Shown here piece by piece: positions 25,223 to 32,499 of a stretch of 64,000 bases of DNA. The number at the start of each line of letters is the position of its first letter. Within the stretch, counting starts at the first letter, position 1. The position numbers were made by a program, and so were the translations under genes. Source of the DNA: DASUPK01 sp963797265 (GTDB lineage: Bacteria; Actinomycetota; Thermoleophilia; Solirubrobacterales; 70-9); the NCBI GenBank assembly GCA_963797265.1, contig CAWCOY010000007.1, positions 1-64,000 of the forward strand, read 5' to 3'. The notes under the pieces were generated by a model that worked only from the letters and a program-made list of their open reading frames with translations, ran no database searches and had not been told where the DNA came from.

Positions 25223-26611
25223 ATGGAAGGCCGCCCTCCGCCCGACGACGACGATCTCTTCGAGTGGACGGATGCGCCCGCGCGACCGCCCCGGCGAGAG
25301 CGTGAGCCGTCGACAGGCGAACCCGAGCCTGGGACCGGCGAGCGCGAGCGGGTCGGCAGGAGGGAGACGCGGCGTCCCGGCACCGGCGAGCGCGAGCGGG
25401 TAGGCCGCTTCAGCGAGACGGAGGAACGGCGGCGGGTCCGCCGAGGCGACACCGGCGAGTTCGAGCGCAGCGGCCGGCGGCCTCCCCCGGGGCGCCGGGC
25501 GCGGAGGCGAGACCTTCCGGCGAGGGTCCGCCGCCGCCAGGATCTGATCCTCGGCGCCATCGCGGCGGTGGTGCTCATCGGGTTGATCGTCGCGATCTCG
25601 AGCGGGGGAGGCGGAGGCGGCGAGCCCTCGATCGGGCTGAAGCGCCTCGTCGGCCAGTCGATCGTCGCCAGGCTGGGGGCCAAGGGGCCCGATCAGGCAC
25701 TGATCCAACGCGTCAGGCAGGGACGGGTCGGCGGCGTGATCGCCTTCAGCAAGGACGCAAACAAGCTCAAGGCCGACATCGCCACTCTCCAGCAGGCCGC
25801 GAGAGCCGGCGACAGCCCACCGCTGCTGGTGATGATCGACCAGGAGGGCGGCGACGTGAAGCGGCTGCCGCAGGGCCCGCCGAACGCCTCACCCGCCCAG
25901 CTCGGGCAGAGCGGTGACGAGGGCCAGGCTCACGAGCAGGGGGAGGCGACGGGGTCCTATCTGCGGGGCCTCGGCCTGAACGTGGACCTGGCGCCGGTGC
26001 TCGACGTCGCGCATCCGAACACCGCCAGCACGATCAAGAGCCGCACCTTCGGATCGGATCCCGCGGTGGTCACCAAGGTCGGGGTCGCCTTCGCACAGGG
26101 GCTTCAGGACGGTGGCGTGGTGGCGACGCCGAAGCACTTCCCGGGGCTGGGCCGGGCGACGGTCAACACCGACGAGCGACCCACCGACATCGCCGCGACG
26201 AGCGAGCAGCTGCAGGCCGACCTCGAGCCGTTCAAGGGTGCGATCGCGGCGGACGCGAAGATGATCATGGTCTCGACCGCGAGCTATCCGACGCTGGGCT
26301 CGCAGAAGCAGGCAGCCTTCTCAGCCGGGATCGTGAGCGGATTGCTGCGCGACCAGCTGGGCTTCGACGGCGTGGTGATCACGGATGACCTCGAGGCGCC
26401 GTCGGTGACCGACACGACCTCGCCGGTGGTCGCGGCGAGCAGCGCGATCAAGGCTGGGGACGACCTGCTGCTCTACGGCCGGAGCGCGGGCGCCTCGGAT
26501 AGGGCCTTGCGCTCACTGGTGGCCCAGGTGAAGGCCGGCAACCTCAATCGCTCGCTCTTCCAGAATGCCTACGACCGGATCACCTCCCTGAAGGACAGCC
26601 CCACGGGATAG
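25223..26611 (+). CDS. membrane-anchored GH3-family protein, non-canonical active site
   Basis: The product has 462 residues. A disordered Arg/Glu/Gly-rich cytoplasmic N-terminus (1-105) with a repeated G-E-R-E-R-V-G-R unit precedes one membrane helix (about 112-132) and an extracytoplasmic GH3 N-terminal domain. D-Q-E-G-G-D-V-K-R-L and K-H-F-P-G (K304, H305) are conserved, as is the nucleophile region T-D-D-L (387-390). The acid/base loop that reads D-S-H in NagZ-type enzymes appears as N-T-D (315-317). Related actinobacterial proteins may share this. It may be a beta-N-acetylhexosaminidase acting on cell wall, or a non-catalytic relative. Confidence 0.8.
   Translation: MEGRPPPDDDDLFEWTDAPARPPRREREPSTGEPEPGTGERERVGRRETRRPGTGERERVGRFSETEERRRVRRGDTGEFERSGRRPPPGRRARRRDLPARVRRRQDLILGAIAAVVLIGLIVAISSGGGGGGEPSIGLKRLVGQSIVARLGAKGPDQALIQRVRQGRVGGVIAFSKDANKLKADIATLQQAARAGDSPPLLVMIDQEGGDVKRLPQGPPNASPAQLGQSGDEGQAHEQGEATGSYLRGLGLNVDLAPVLDVAHPNTASTIKSRTFGSDPAVVTKVGVAFAQGLQDGGVVATPKHFPGLGRATVNTDERPTDIAATSEQLQADLEPFKGAIAADAKMIMVSTASYPTLGSQKQAAFSAGIVSGLLRDQLGFDGVVITDDLEAPSVTDTTSPVVAASSAIKAGDDLLLYGRSAGASDRALRSLVAQVKAGNLNRSLFQNAYDRITSLKDSPTG
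25334..25401 (+). repeat. in-gene direct repeat in the GH3 protein
   Basis: ACCGGCGAGCGCGAGCGGGT occurs at 25334-25353 and again at 25382-25401, a 48-bp period that keeps the reading frame and encodes the repeated T-G-E-R-E-R-V segment. Confidence 0.8.
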
Positions 26612-26656
26612 GGTCCGCGCGAATTTCCTGTCCACTCTCAGACGGGAGGGAGATCG

Positions 26657-27679
26657 ATGAACGACTTGGTTCAGCCCGACGAAACGCGTGATGCGCTGCG
26701 CAAGATCGGCGGGCTTCTGCTCGGCCTCGCCGCGGCCATGATCTACATCCGCAAGGGCCCGTTCCTGACGGTGAACCCGGGCCAGTGGGCCGAGTTCCCG
26801 ATATTCCTCGTGGTCGCGATCCCAGCGGTCTACCTGTACGGGAGCATCTTCACCCGGCCTCAAACTGGCGAGCTGCGTACCTGGCAGGCGGTGCACAACG
26901 TCTTCGGCCTGATCTTCGTGCCGTTCGCGCTGGCCCAGTTCGTCGACATGATCGGCGGCAACCCCAACGCCCAGCTGAACATCTTCTGGATCTTCGCCGC
27001 GACCGCCGCCCTCGCCTTCTACGCTGGGTCGAGAGCCGGGGTCCGGGTGCAGTTCCTGCTCGGCTCGATCGCGGTGATCGTCTCCTGGACCGCGCTCTGG
27101 GACAAGATTCTCTCCGACGGCATCGGCGCGCACTGGGGTGTCTACCGAGGCCTGCTCGGCATCCTCGCGATCGGGCTGCTGGCGGCCGCGCTGTACGTCT
27201 GGCGGAGCAATCCCGGGGGCGACGACGTCGGCGCCAGCGCCACGGCCCCCTCCGGGGACCTCGGCCTGTGGAAGGCGTCGGAGCTCGTCACTGGGGCAGG
27301 CATCGCCGCCGTGATCGCCTGCGCGCTGGGGATCACCGCCATCGGCAACCTCAATCCCCTCGGGGGGAGCACGCCTCCGATCCAGACCAGCAACTTCTGG
27401 GACATCATGCTGCTGTTGGTCTCCCTCGGGCTGGTGGCGATCGGTTCGCAGATCGGCACGCGCGGCCCGGTCTATGTAGGAGGGATCGGTCTGGTGCTCT
27501 TCCTGGTGATTGCGGGTCTCGATCTCAACGAGGCAGATCCGAATCCGTTCAAGTTCGGTGTCTGGCCGTGGGTGCTGCTGATCCTCGGGCTGATCGCGAT
27601 CGCGCTCAGCCTCACGCGCGAGGCGAGCCTCGGCGCCCAGCCGCGGCGCTTCGTCGAGAACCTGCGCGGCAGGAGCTGA
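26657..27679 (+). CDS. polytopic membrane protein of unknown function
   Basis: The product has 340 residues, with GGGAGGGAG directly upstream of ATG 26657. About ten hydrophobic segments in regular spacing cover nearly the whole length. The only longer loop is about 180-205. Glu/Asp in membrane segments are few, and no transporter signature is recognised. It may form a transcription unit with the GH3 gene upstream (45-bp gap) and the NTF2-like gene downstream. Confidence 0.7.
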   Translation: MNDLVQPDETRDALRKIGGLLLGLAAAMIYIRKGPFLTVNPGQWAEFPIFLVVAIPAVYLYGSIFTRPQTGELRTWQAVHNVFGLIFVPFALAQFVDMIGGNPNAQLNIFWIFAATAALAFYAGSRAGVRVQFLLGSIAVIVSWTALWDKILSDGIGAHWGVYRGLLGILAIGLLAAALYVWRSNPGGDDVGASATAPSGDLGLWKASELVTGAGIAAVIACALGITAIGNLNPLGGSTPPIQTSNFWDIMLLLVSLGLVAIGSQIGTRGPVYVGGIGLVLFLVIAGLDLNEADPNPFKFGVWPWVLLILGLIAIALSLTREASLGAQPRRFVENLRGRS

Positions 27680-27680
27680 T

Positions 27681-28034
27681 CAGACGGAGGGCTCGGCCGA
27701 GCTCGCTCGCCGCTTCCTGGCCGCCCTGGGCGTTGGGGATCAGGCGGCGGTGGGCGAGCTCGTGCACCCCGAGGTCGAGATCCGCACCGAGCGGACGGTC
27801 CACCGCGGCCGGGTCGCCGCGATCGAATGGTCCGGCAAGGTCTTCGACCACCTGTCGCGGCGTTACGTCCCCATCGAGATCGAGGAGACCCCATCCGGGG
27901 TGTTGGTCCACGCTGAGCTCCAGTACGTCTGGCGGGAAAGCGGGAAGGTCGGGGACAGCTCGCGGGTCGCGGTCGAGCTCGGGATCAGGGACGGGCTGAT
28001 CTCCTCCTGGTATCTGCTCGACGAGCCGGAGTAG
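27681..28034 (+). CDS. NTF2/SnoaL-like small protein, start codon unclear
   Basis: The first possible start codon is GTG at 27750 (94 residues). The frame, however, is open further upstream and encodes E-L-A-R-R-F-L-A-A-L-G-V-G-D, exactly the first helix of an NTF2-like fold, starting near 27690. No ATG, GTG or TTG exists in that frame between the previous in-frame stop (27591-27593) and 27750. Either a rare start codon is used, or the N-terminal helix comes from a frameshift out of the preceding gene, or the shorter protein is made. The fold suggests a ligand-binding or isomerase-like pocket; function unknown. Confidence 0.6.
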   Translation, partial: QTEGSAELARRFLAALGVGDQAAVGELVHPEVEIRTERTVHRGRVAAIEWSGKVFDHLSRRYVPIEIEETPSGVLVHAELQYVWRESGKVGDSSRVAVELGIRDGLISSWYLLDEPE

Positions 28035-28048
28035 CTCGGGGCCGATGC

Positions 28049-28054
28049 TAGGGT
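28049..28054 (+). promoter_or_regulatory. -10 element TAGGGT of the ncRNA candidate
   Basis: TAGGGT matches the TANNNT elements found before many genes here, but no start codon follows at the leaderless distance. Transcription would begin near 28062. Confidence 0.4.
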
Positions 28055-28061
28055 TGAAGTC

Positions 28062-28246
28062 AGGCCCGAGCCTGTACGCGAACCGCTTCAAACGTTGACC
28101 CAACACAACTGGCTTGGGGGTCGATTTCCGGCAGTCCCTCGGGATCGTCGGTAGACCACCACCTATGCGACACGGGTTACCAAGCCGGAGCGGAAAACGG
28201 CAGGTTGGAGCCTTCTAACGTGAAACGGCGCCGAGAGGCGCCGTTT
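28062..28246 (+). ncRNA. ssrS: candidate 6S RNA (SsrS-like)
   Basis: About 185 nt between a TAGGGT element and a terminator-like hairpin, with no open reading frame. A closing stem (28083-28096 with 28217-28228, eleven pairs) and an inner stem (CTGGCTTGG 28109-28117 with CCAAGCCGG 28180-28188) flank a large internal bubble, and an imperfect apical hairpin follows. That is the 6S plan of closing stem, bubble and terminal stem. Position supports it: Bacillus 6S-1 (bsrA) also lies between aspS and mnmA-alaS. Sequence identity to known 6S was not checked; a mnmA leader or another RNA is possible. Confidence 0.45.
28223..28246 (+). terminator. terminator hairpin of the ncRNA candidate
   Basis: AAACGGCGCC-GAGA-GGCGCCGTTT is a perfect 10-bp stem ending in TTT. 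Its left arm overlaps the 3' strand of the closing stem, so the two pairings exclude each other. Confidence 0.7.
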
Positions 28247-28367
28247 GTCGTTCGACAACCGGCTATGAAGGGGTGTGGCACGGGCGTCCGGTGCAGAACC
28301 GTCGACTGCCCTGCTTAAGGGACCTCCTGGGTACCCAGAGCAGGACGGTCCCCAGATTTGGCGCGTT

Positions 28368-28373
28368 TACCCT
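28368..28373 (+). promoter_or_regulatory. -10 element TACCCT, leaderless mnmA
   Basis: TACCCT ends seven bases before GTG 28381, which supports that start over ATG 28390. Confidence 0.5.
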
Positions 28374-28380
28374 TCGGCGC

Positions 28381-29835
28381 GTGACCGAGATGACTGCCAA
28401 TCGGGAACTCCTCGAGGCCTACCTCCGCGACGACTCTCGGCGCGGACCGGCGCCCGAGGGCGCCTTCAGCGGTTCGGCGGGCGGCGCCCCCTGCGGCGAT
28501 CTCGTCCGGCTTTCATTGTTGGTTTCTGACGGCCGAATCGAGTCCGTGAGCTTCGACCACGAGGGCTGCTCGGCGACCGCCGCGGCCACCGCCGCGACCG
28601 CCGAGCTGGCGGAGGGGACGGCCGTGTTTGACGCGGCGCTTCTCGGCCCCGACGAGGTCGAGTCCGAGCTCGGCGGCCTCGGGCCGAGCCACCGGCACGC
28701 GGCGGTCCTGGCAGCAGACGCGCTGCACCGCGCTTTGTCCGGCCTCGCCGGATCGGGCCAGCCGCTCGCCCCGCCGCCGAACGAAGGCGAGCGCGTCCTG
28801 GTGGCTCTGAGCGGCGGGGTGGACTCCGCGGTCGCGGCGCTCCGGGAGCGAGAGGCGGGGCGCGAGGTGGTCGCAGTGACCCTCAAGCTCTGGGCGGATC
28901 GGCGCACCGACGGCGAGCGCAGCTGCTGCTCTCCGGAGGCGGTGCTCGGCGCAAGGCGGCTCGCTCACTCGCTCGGGATCCCGCACCTGACGCTCGATCT
29001 CGAGGATGAGTTCCGGGCCGGAGTCGTCGATCCGTTCCTGCGCGGCTACGCGGAGGGCAGGACGCCGAACCCATGCGTGCTCTGCAACGGGGAGCTTCGC
29101 CTCGACGCGATGATCGCGCTCGCCGACCGCCTCGGCGCCGACCGGCTGGCGACCGGGCACTACGCCCGGATCGTCGACGACGGGGACGGCCCGCTGCTCG
29201 CAGCGGCGGCCGACGCCGCGAAGGACCAGACCTACATGCTCTCCGGGCTTCGCCCAAGCTCCCTGGCGCGCCTGCGCTTCCCGCTGGGGAAGTTGACGAA
29301 GCCGGAGGTACGGGAGATCGCCTCCCGGGCGGACCTGGAGGTGGCGGGCCGCGCCGAGAGCCAGGACCTCTGTTTCCTCGCGGGACAGGGCAAGCGGGAG
29401 TTCCTGCGCCGCCACGCCGGTCTCGAGGAGCGCCCCGGCGAGGTGGTCGATCGGCGCGGCCGCCGGCTCGGCGCGCACCGGGGTCACCACAACTTCACGG
29501 TCGGACAGCGTCGGGGCCTGGACGTGGGGGGCGGCGAGCCTCACTACGTCCTGGGCACGGACGCCTCGACCAACACCGTGGTCGCCGGGCCGCGGAGCGA
29601 GCTCGCCACGCGCCGGGTGCGCATTCGCGGCGCGAGGCTGCTGCGGCCCGCGGAGCGGGTCGACGGCGTCCGCCTTCGCTACCACTCGCCGAGGCGAGAC
29701 TGCCGCCTCGAGGTGAACGGCGACCCAAGCGAGGCGATCGTCGCCCTCGAGGAGCCGGTCGATGGTGCCGCCCCGGGCCAGGTGGCCTGCCTGCTGGACG
29801 GCGACCTGGTCGTCGGTCACGGCACCATCGCGTAG
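28381..29835 (+). CDS. mnmA: IscU/NifU-like scaffold domain fused to tRNA-specific 2-thiouridylase MnmA
   Basis: The product has 484 residues. Residues 1-120 form an IscU-type Fe-S scaffold: A-P-C-G-D (Cys38, Asp40), E-G-C-S-A (Cys63) and R-H-A-A-V-L-A-A-D-A, where His106 is kept but the third scaffold Cys is Ala107. Residues 138-484 are a complete MnmA: PP-loop S-G-G-V-D-S (144-149), N-P-C-V-L-C-N (Cys232, Cys235), D-Q-T-Y-M-L and S-Q-D-L-C-F-L (Cys331), followed by the C-terminal beta domains. MnmA thiolates U34 of Lys, Glu and Gln tRNAs. The fusion suggests direct delivery of an Fe-S cluster or sulfur. No iscS is adjacent. The gene lies upstream of alaS, as in Firmicutes. Confidence 0.93.
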   Translation: MTEMTANRELLEAYLRDDSRRGPAPEGAFSGSAGGAPCGDLVRLSLLVSDGRIESVSFDHEGCSATAAATAATAELAEGTAVFDAALLGPDEVESELGGLGPSHRHAAVLAADALHRALSGLAGSGQPLAPPPNEGERVLVALSGGVDSAVAALREREAGREVVAVTLKLWADRRTDGERSCCSPEAVLGARRLAHSLGIPHLTLDLEDEFRAGVVDPFLRGYAEGRTPNPCVLCNGELRLDAMIALADRLGADRLATGHYARIVDDGDGPLLAAAADAAKDQTYMLSGLRPSSLARLRFPLGKLTKPEVREIASRADLEVAGRAESQDLCFLAGQGKREFLRRHAGLEERPGEVVDRRGRRLGAHRGHHNFTVGQRRGLDVGGGEPHYVLGTDASTNTVVAGPRSELATRRVRIRGARLLRPAERVDGVRLRYHSPRRDCRLEVNGDPSEAIVALEEPVDGAAPGQVACLLDGDLVVGHGTIA

Positions 29836-29861
29836 CCGTTCCGCGAGCCACAGACCGACCG

Positions 29862-29867
29862 TAGACT
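29862..29867 (+). promoter_or_regulatory. -10 element TAGACT, leaderless alaS
   Basis: TAGACT ends seven bases before GTG 29875, and no ribosome site is visible. Confidence 0.55.
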
Positions 29868-29874
29868 CCGCCTC

Positions 29875-32499
29875 GTGAAGGTCGAAGATATCCGCAAGAC
29901 CTACCTCTCCTTCTTTGAGGAGCGCGGGCACAGGGTGGTTCCGTCCGCTTCCCTGGTTCCCTCGGTGCACGACCCATCCGTGTTGCTGACCACGGCGGGG
30001 ATGCAGCCGTTCAAGCCCTACTTCCGGGGCGACGAGAAGCCGCCCGCCCCGCGGGTGACCGACTACCAGCGCTGCTTTCGCACAGTCGACATCGAGGAGG
30101 TCGGCAACACCGCCAGGCATCTGACCTTCTTCGAGATGCTCGGCAACTGGAGCTTCGGCGACTACTTCAAGGAGCAGTCGATCGCCTGGGGCTGGGAGCT
30201 CTCGACGGAGGGCTTCGGCTTCGATCCCGAGCTGATCTGGGTGAGCGTGTTCGAGGGCGACGAGGAGCTCGGCCTCGGCCCGGATGAGGAGGCGATCGAG
30301 ATCTGGCGCTCGATCGGCGTTCCGGACGAGAGGATCGTGGCACTGCCTCGCTCGGAGAACTTCTGGCAGGGCGGCGACACCGGTCCCTGTGGTCCCTGCT
30401 CGGAGATGTACCTCGACAGGGGGCCGGAGTTCGGCCGGCCGGACGACCGGCCGGGTGACGACACCGACCGCTACCTGGAGTACTGGAACCACGTCTTCAT
30501 GACCTACGACCTGGCCGAGGACGGGTCGCTCGGCGAGCTGCCGATGAAGAGCATCGACACCGGCATGGGGCTGGAGCGGATGGCGGCGATCCTGCAGGGC
30601 GTCGAGTCGGTCTTCGACACGGACTCAATCCGCCCGCTGGTTGACCTCGCCGAGGAGCTCTCGGGCCGCTCGTATACGGACGACCCCGCGACCACCCGGG
30701 CGATGCGCATCCTCGCCGACCACTCGCGCGGCGCCGCGGCGATGATCGCCGACGGAGTCGTGCCCTCCAACGAGGAGCGCGGCTACGTCCTGCGGCGGAT
30801 CCTGCGCCGGGCGATCCACCGGGGCCGCTCGCTCGGTCTCGAGGCGCCTTTCATGGAGCGGTTCGCCGGAAGCGCCCTGGACATCCTCGGCGCGGCCTAC
30901 CCCGAGCTCGAGGCCGAGCGCGAGACGGTGAGCCGCTGGGTCAACGACGAGGAGGAGAGCTTCGGACGCACGCTCGAACGCGGCATGCAGATGGTCAGGG
31001 ACCTGATCCGGCATGCGCACGAGGACCGGACCTCGTGGGTCGATGCGGACGACGCCTTCAGGCTCCACGACACCTACGGCTTCCCGTACGACCTGACCAA
31101 GGAGCTGCTCGCGGAGGAGGGCCTTTCGGTCGACGACGAGGGCTTCGAGGAGCTGATGGAGGAGCAGCGCTCTCGCGCCCGGATGGGGATCGCCACCGCG
31201 CACGGCTCCGAGGATCACCACGGCGCGGTGCTCACCTTTGCCTCAGCCGCTCCGCCGTCGCGCTTCGTCGGCTACGAGAAGTTGTTCGCGGAGACGAGCT
31301 TGCTCGCAGCGGAGGGCGACGACGGCCGGGCTCTGGTCAAGCTCGAAGAGAGCCCCTTCTACGCGGAGGGGGGCGGACAGGTCGCGGACTCGGGCGAGAT
31401 CCGCTGGGACGGCGGCAGCGCCGGCGTCGCCGACGTCTACCGGGTCGGCGATGACCAGGCGGTGGAGCTCGACAGCCCGCTGGACGGCCTGGCCCCCGGC
31501 ACACGCGTCGAGGCCGAGGTGGACCACGTCGCCCGCTTCGCGACGATGCGCAATCACACAGCCACCCACTTGCTCCACGCGGCACTCAGGGAGCGCCTGG
31601 GCACGCACGTACGCCAGGCGGGCTCCGCGGTCCGCCCCGGCAAGCTCCGCTTCGACTTCACCCACGGCGCTCCGCTCACCAACGAGGAGCTGCGGGACAT
31701 CGGCAACCGCGTCAACGACTGGATCAAGGAGAGCCACGCGGTGCGGGCGCTCGAGATGTCCCGGATGGAGGCCGAGCGGCTCGGCGCGATGGCGCTCTTC
31801 GGCGAGAAGTACGGCGACTGGGTCCGGGTGATCGAGGTCGAAGGCGTCTCGCGTGAGCTCTGCGGGGGTACCCACGTCGCGAACACCGCCGCGATCGGGA
31901 TCTTCGCGATCGCGTCCGAGGGCTCGAGCGCGGCGAACGTCCGCCGCATCGAGGCGCTCACCGGCCCGGCGGCGATCGACTGGTTCCGCGGTCGCTCGCG
32001 CCAGCTCTCCGAGATCGGCAGGATCCTGGGCTCCGAGCAGGATCCGGTCGGGGGCGCCCGCCGCGTGGCCGAGCAGATCGCCGAGCTCGAGGAGCGAACC
32101 AGGAAGGCGGGCTCGGAGGAACTCGCCAAGAAGGCCGAGGAGATCGCGGCCTCCGGCCAGAAGATCGACGGGATCACCGTGTTCGTCGGGCGGGGCGAGG
32201 ACTCGGATCAGCGCGCGCTGCTCGAACTGGCCGACCGGATCAAGTCCCGCGCGGGCGCCGCGGCCGTCGTCCTCGGTGGCGCCGGCGACGGCAAGGCGGC
32301 CCTCGTCGCCAGCTTCAGCAAGGAGGTCACCGACCGGGACCTCTCGGCCGTCGACGTGATCAAGGAGGCCGCGCAGGTGATCGGCGGCGGCGGTGGGGGG
32401 CGCGAGAACGTCGCCCAGGCGGGTGGCCGCGACCCGTCGAAGCTCGACGAGGCGCTTGCTGCCGCCCGGAACGCGATCGAGGCCAAGCTCACGGCCTGA
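29875..32499 (+). CDS. alaS: alanyl-tRNA synthetase
   Basis: A class II synthetase of 874 residues, full length. The catalytic N-terminus begins K-T-Y-L-S-F-F-E-E-R-G-H, with motif 2 (D-Y-Q-R-C-F-R-T-V-D-I). The editing domain has the zinc ligands H-T-A-T-H-L-L-H and C-G-G-T-H. The C-terminal C-Ala domain ends in the Gly-rich G-G-G-G-G-G-R-E-N-V-A-Q-A-G-G. It charges tRNA-Ala and clears mischarged Ser/Gly. Its stop overlaps the start of the next gene (TGATG). Confidence 0.97.
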   Translation: MKVEDIRKTYLSFFEERGHRVVPSASLVPSVHDPSVLLTTAGMQPFKPYFRGDEKPPAPRVTDYQRCFRTVDIEEVGNTARHLTFFEMLGNWSFGDYFKEQSIAWGWELSTEGFGFDPELIWVSVFEGDEELGLGPDEEAIEIWRSIGVPDERIVALPRSENFWQGGDTGPCGPCSEMYLDRGPEFGRPDDRPGDDTDRYLEYWNHVFMTYDLAEDGSLGELPMKSIDTGMGLERMAAILQGVESVFDTDSIRPLVDLAEELSGRSYTDDPATTRAMRILADHSRGAAAMIADGVVPSNEERGYVLRRILRRAIHRGRSLGLEAPFMERFAGSALDILGAAYPELEAERETVSRWVNDEEESFGRTLERGMQMVRDLIRHAHEDRTSWVDADDAFRLHDTYGFPYDLTKELLAEEGLSVDDEGFEELMEEQRSRARMGIATAHGSEDHHGAVLTFASAAPPSRFVGYEKLFAETSLLAAEGDDGRALVKLEESPFYAEGGGQVADSGEIRWDGGSAGVADVYRVGDDQAVELDSPLDGLAPGTRVEAEVDHVARFATMRNHTATHLLHAALRERLGTHVRQAGSAVRPGKLRFDFTHGAPLTNEELRDIGNRVNDWIKESHAVRALEMSRMEAERLGAMALFGEKYGDWVRVIEVEGVSRELCGGTHVANTAAIGIFAIASEGSSAANVRRIEALTGPAAIDWFRGRSRQLSEIGRILGSEQDPVGGARRVAEQIAELEERTRKAGSEELAKKAEEIAASGQKIDGITVFVGRGEDSDQRALLELADRIKSRAGAAAVVLGGAGDGKAALVASFSKEVTDRDLSAVDVIKEAAQVIGGGGGGRENVAQAGGRDPSKLDEALAAARNAIEAKLTA

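Larger units (their letters stand above)
28035..28380 (+). other. 346-bp spacer with a structured RNA candidate and the mnmA promoter
   Basis: The spacer contains TAGGGT, a long imperfectly paired region, a strong terminator-like hairpin and the TACCCT element before mnmA. Between 28247 and 28367 there are further short hairpins (for example CTGGG-TA-CCCAG at 28327-28338) but no gene. Confidence 0.6.

Noticed and set aside
29836..29874. T-box or other riboswitch before alaS (also considered for hisS and aspS)
   Set aside because: The spacers are only 18-105 bp and contain no T-box sequence; alaS and hisS have leaderless -10 elements instead.
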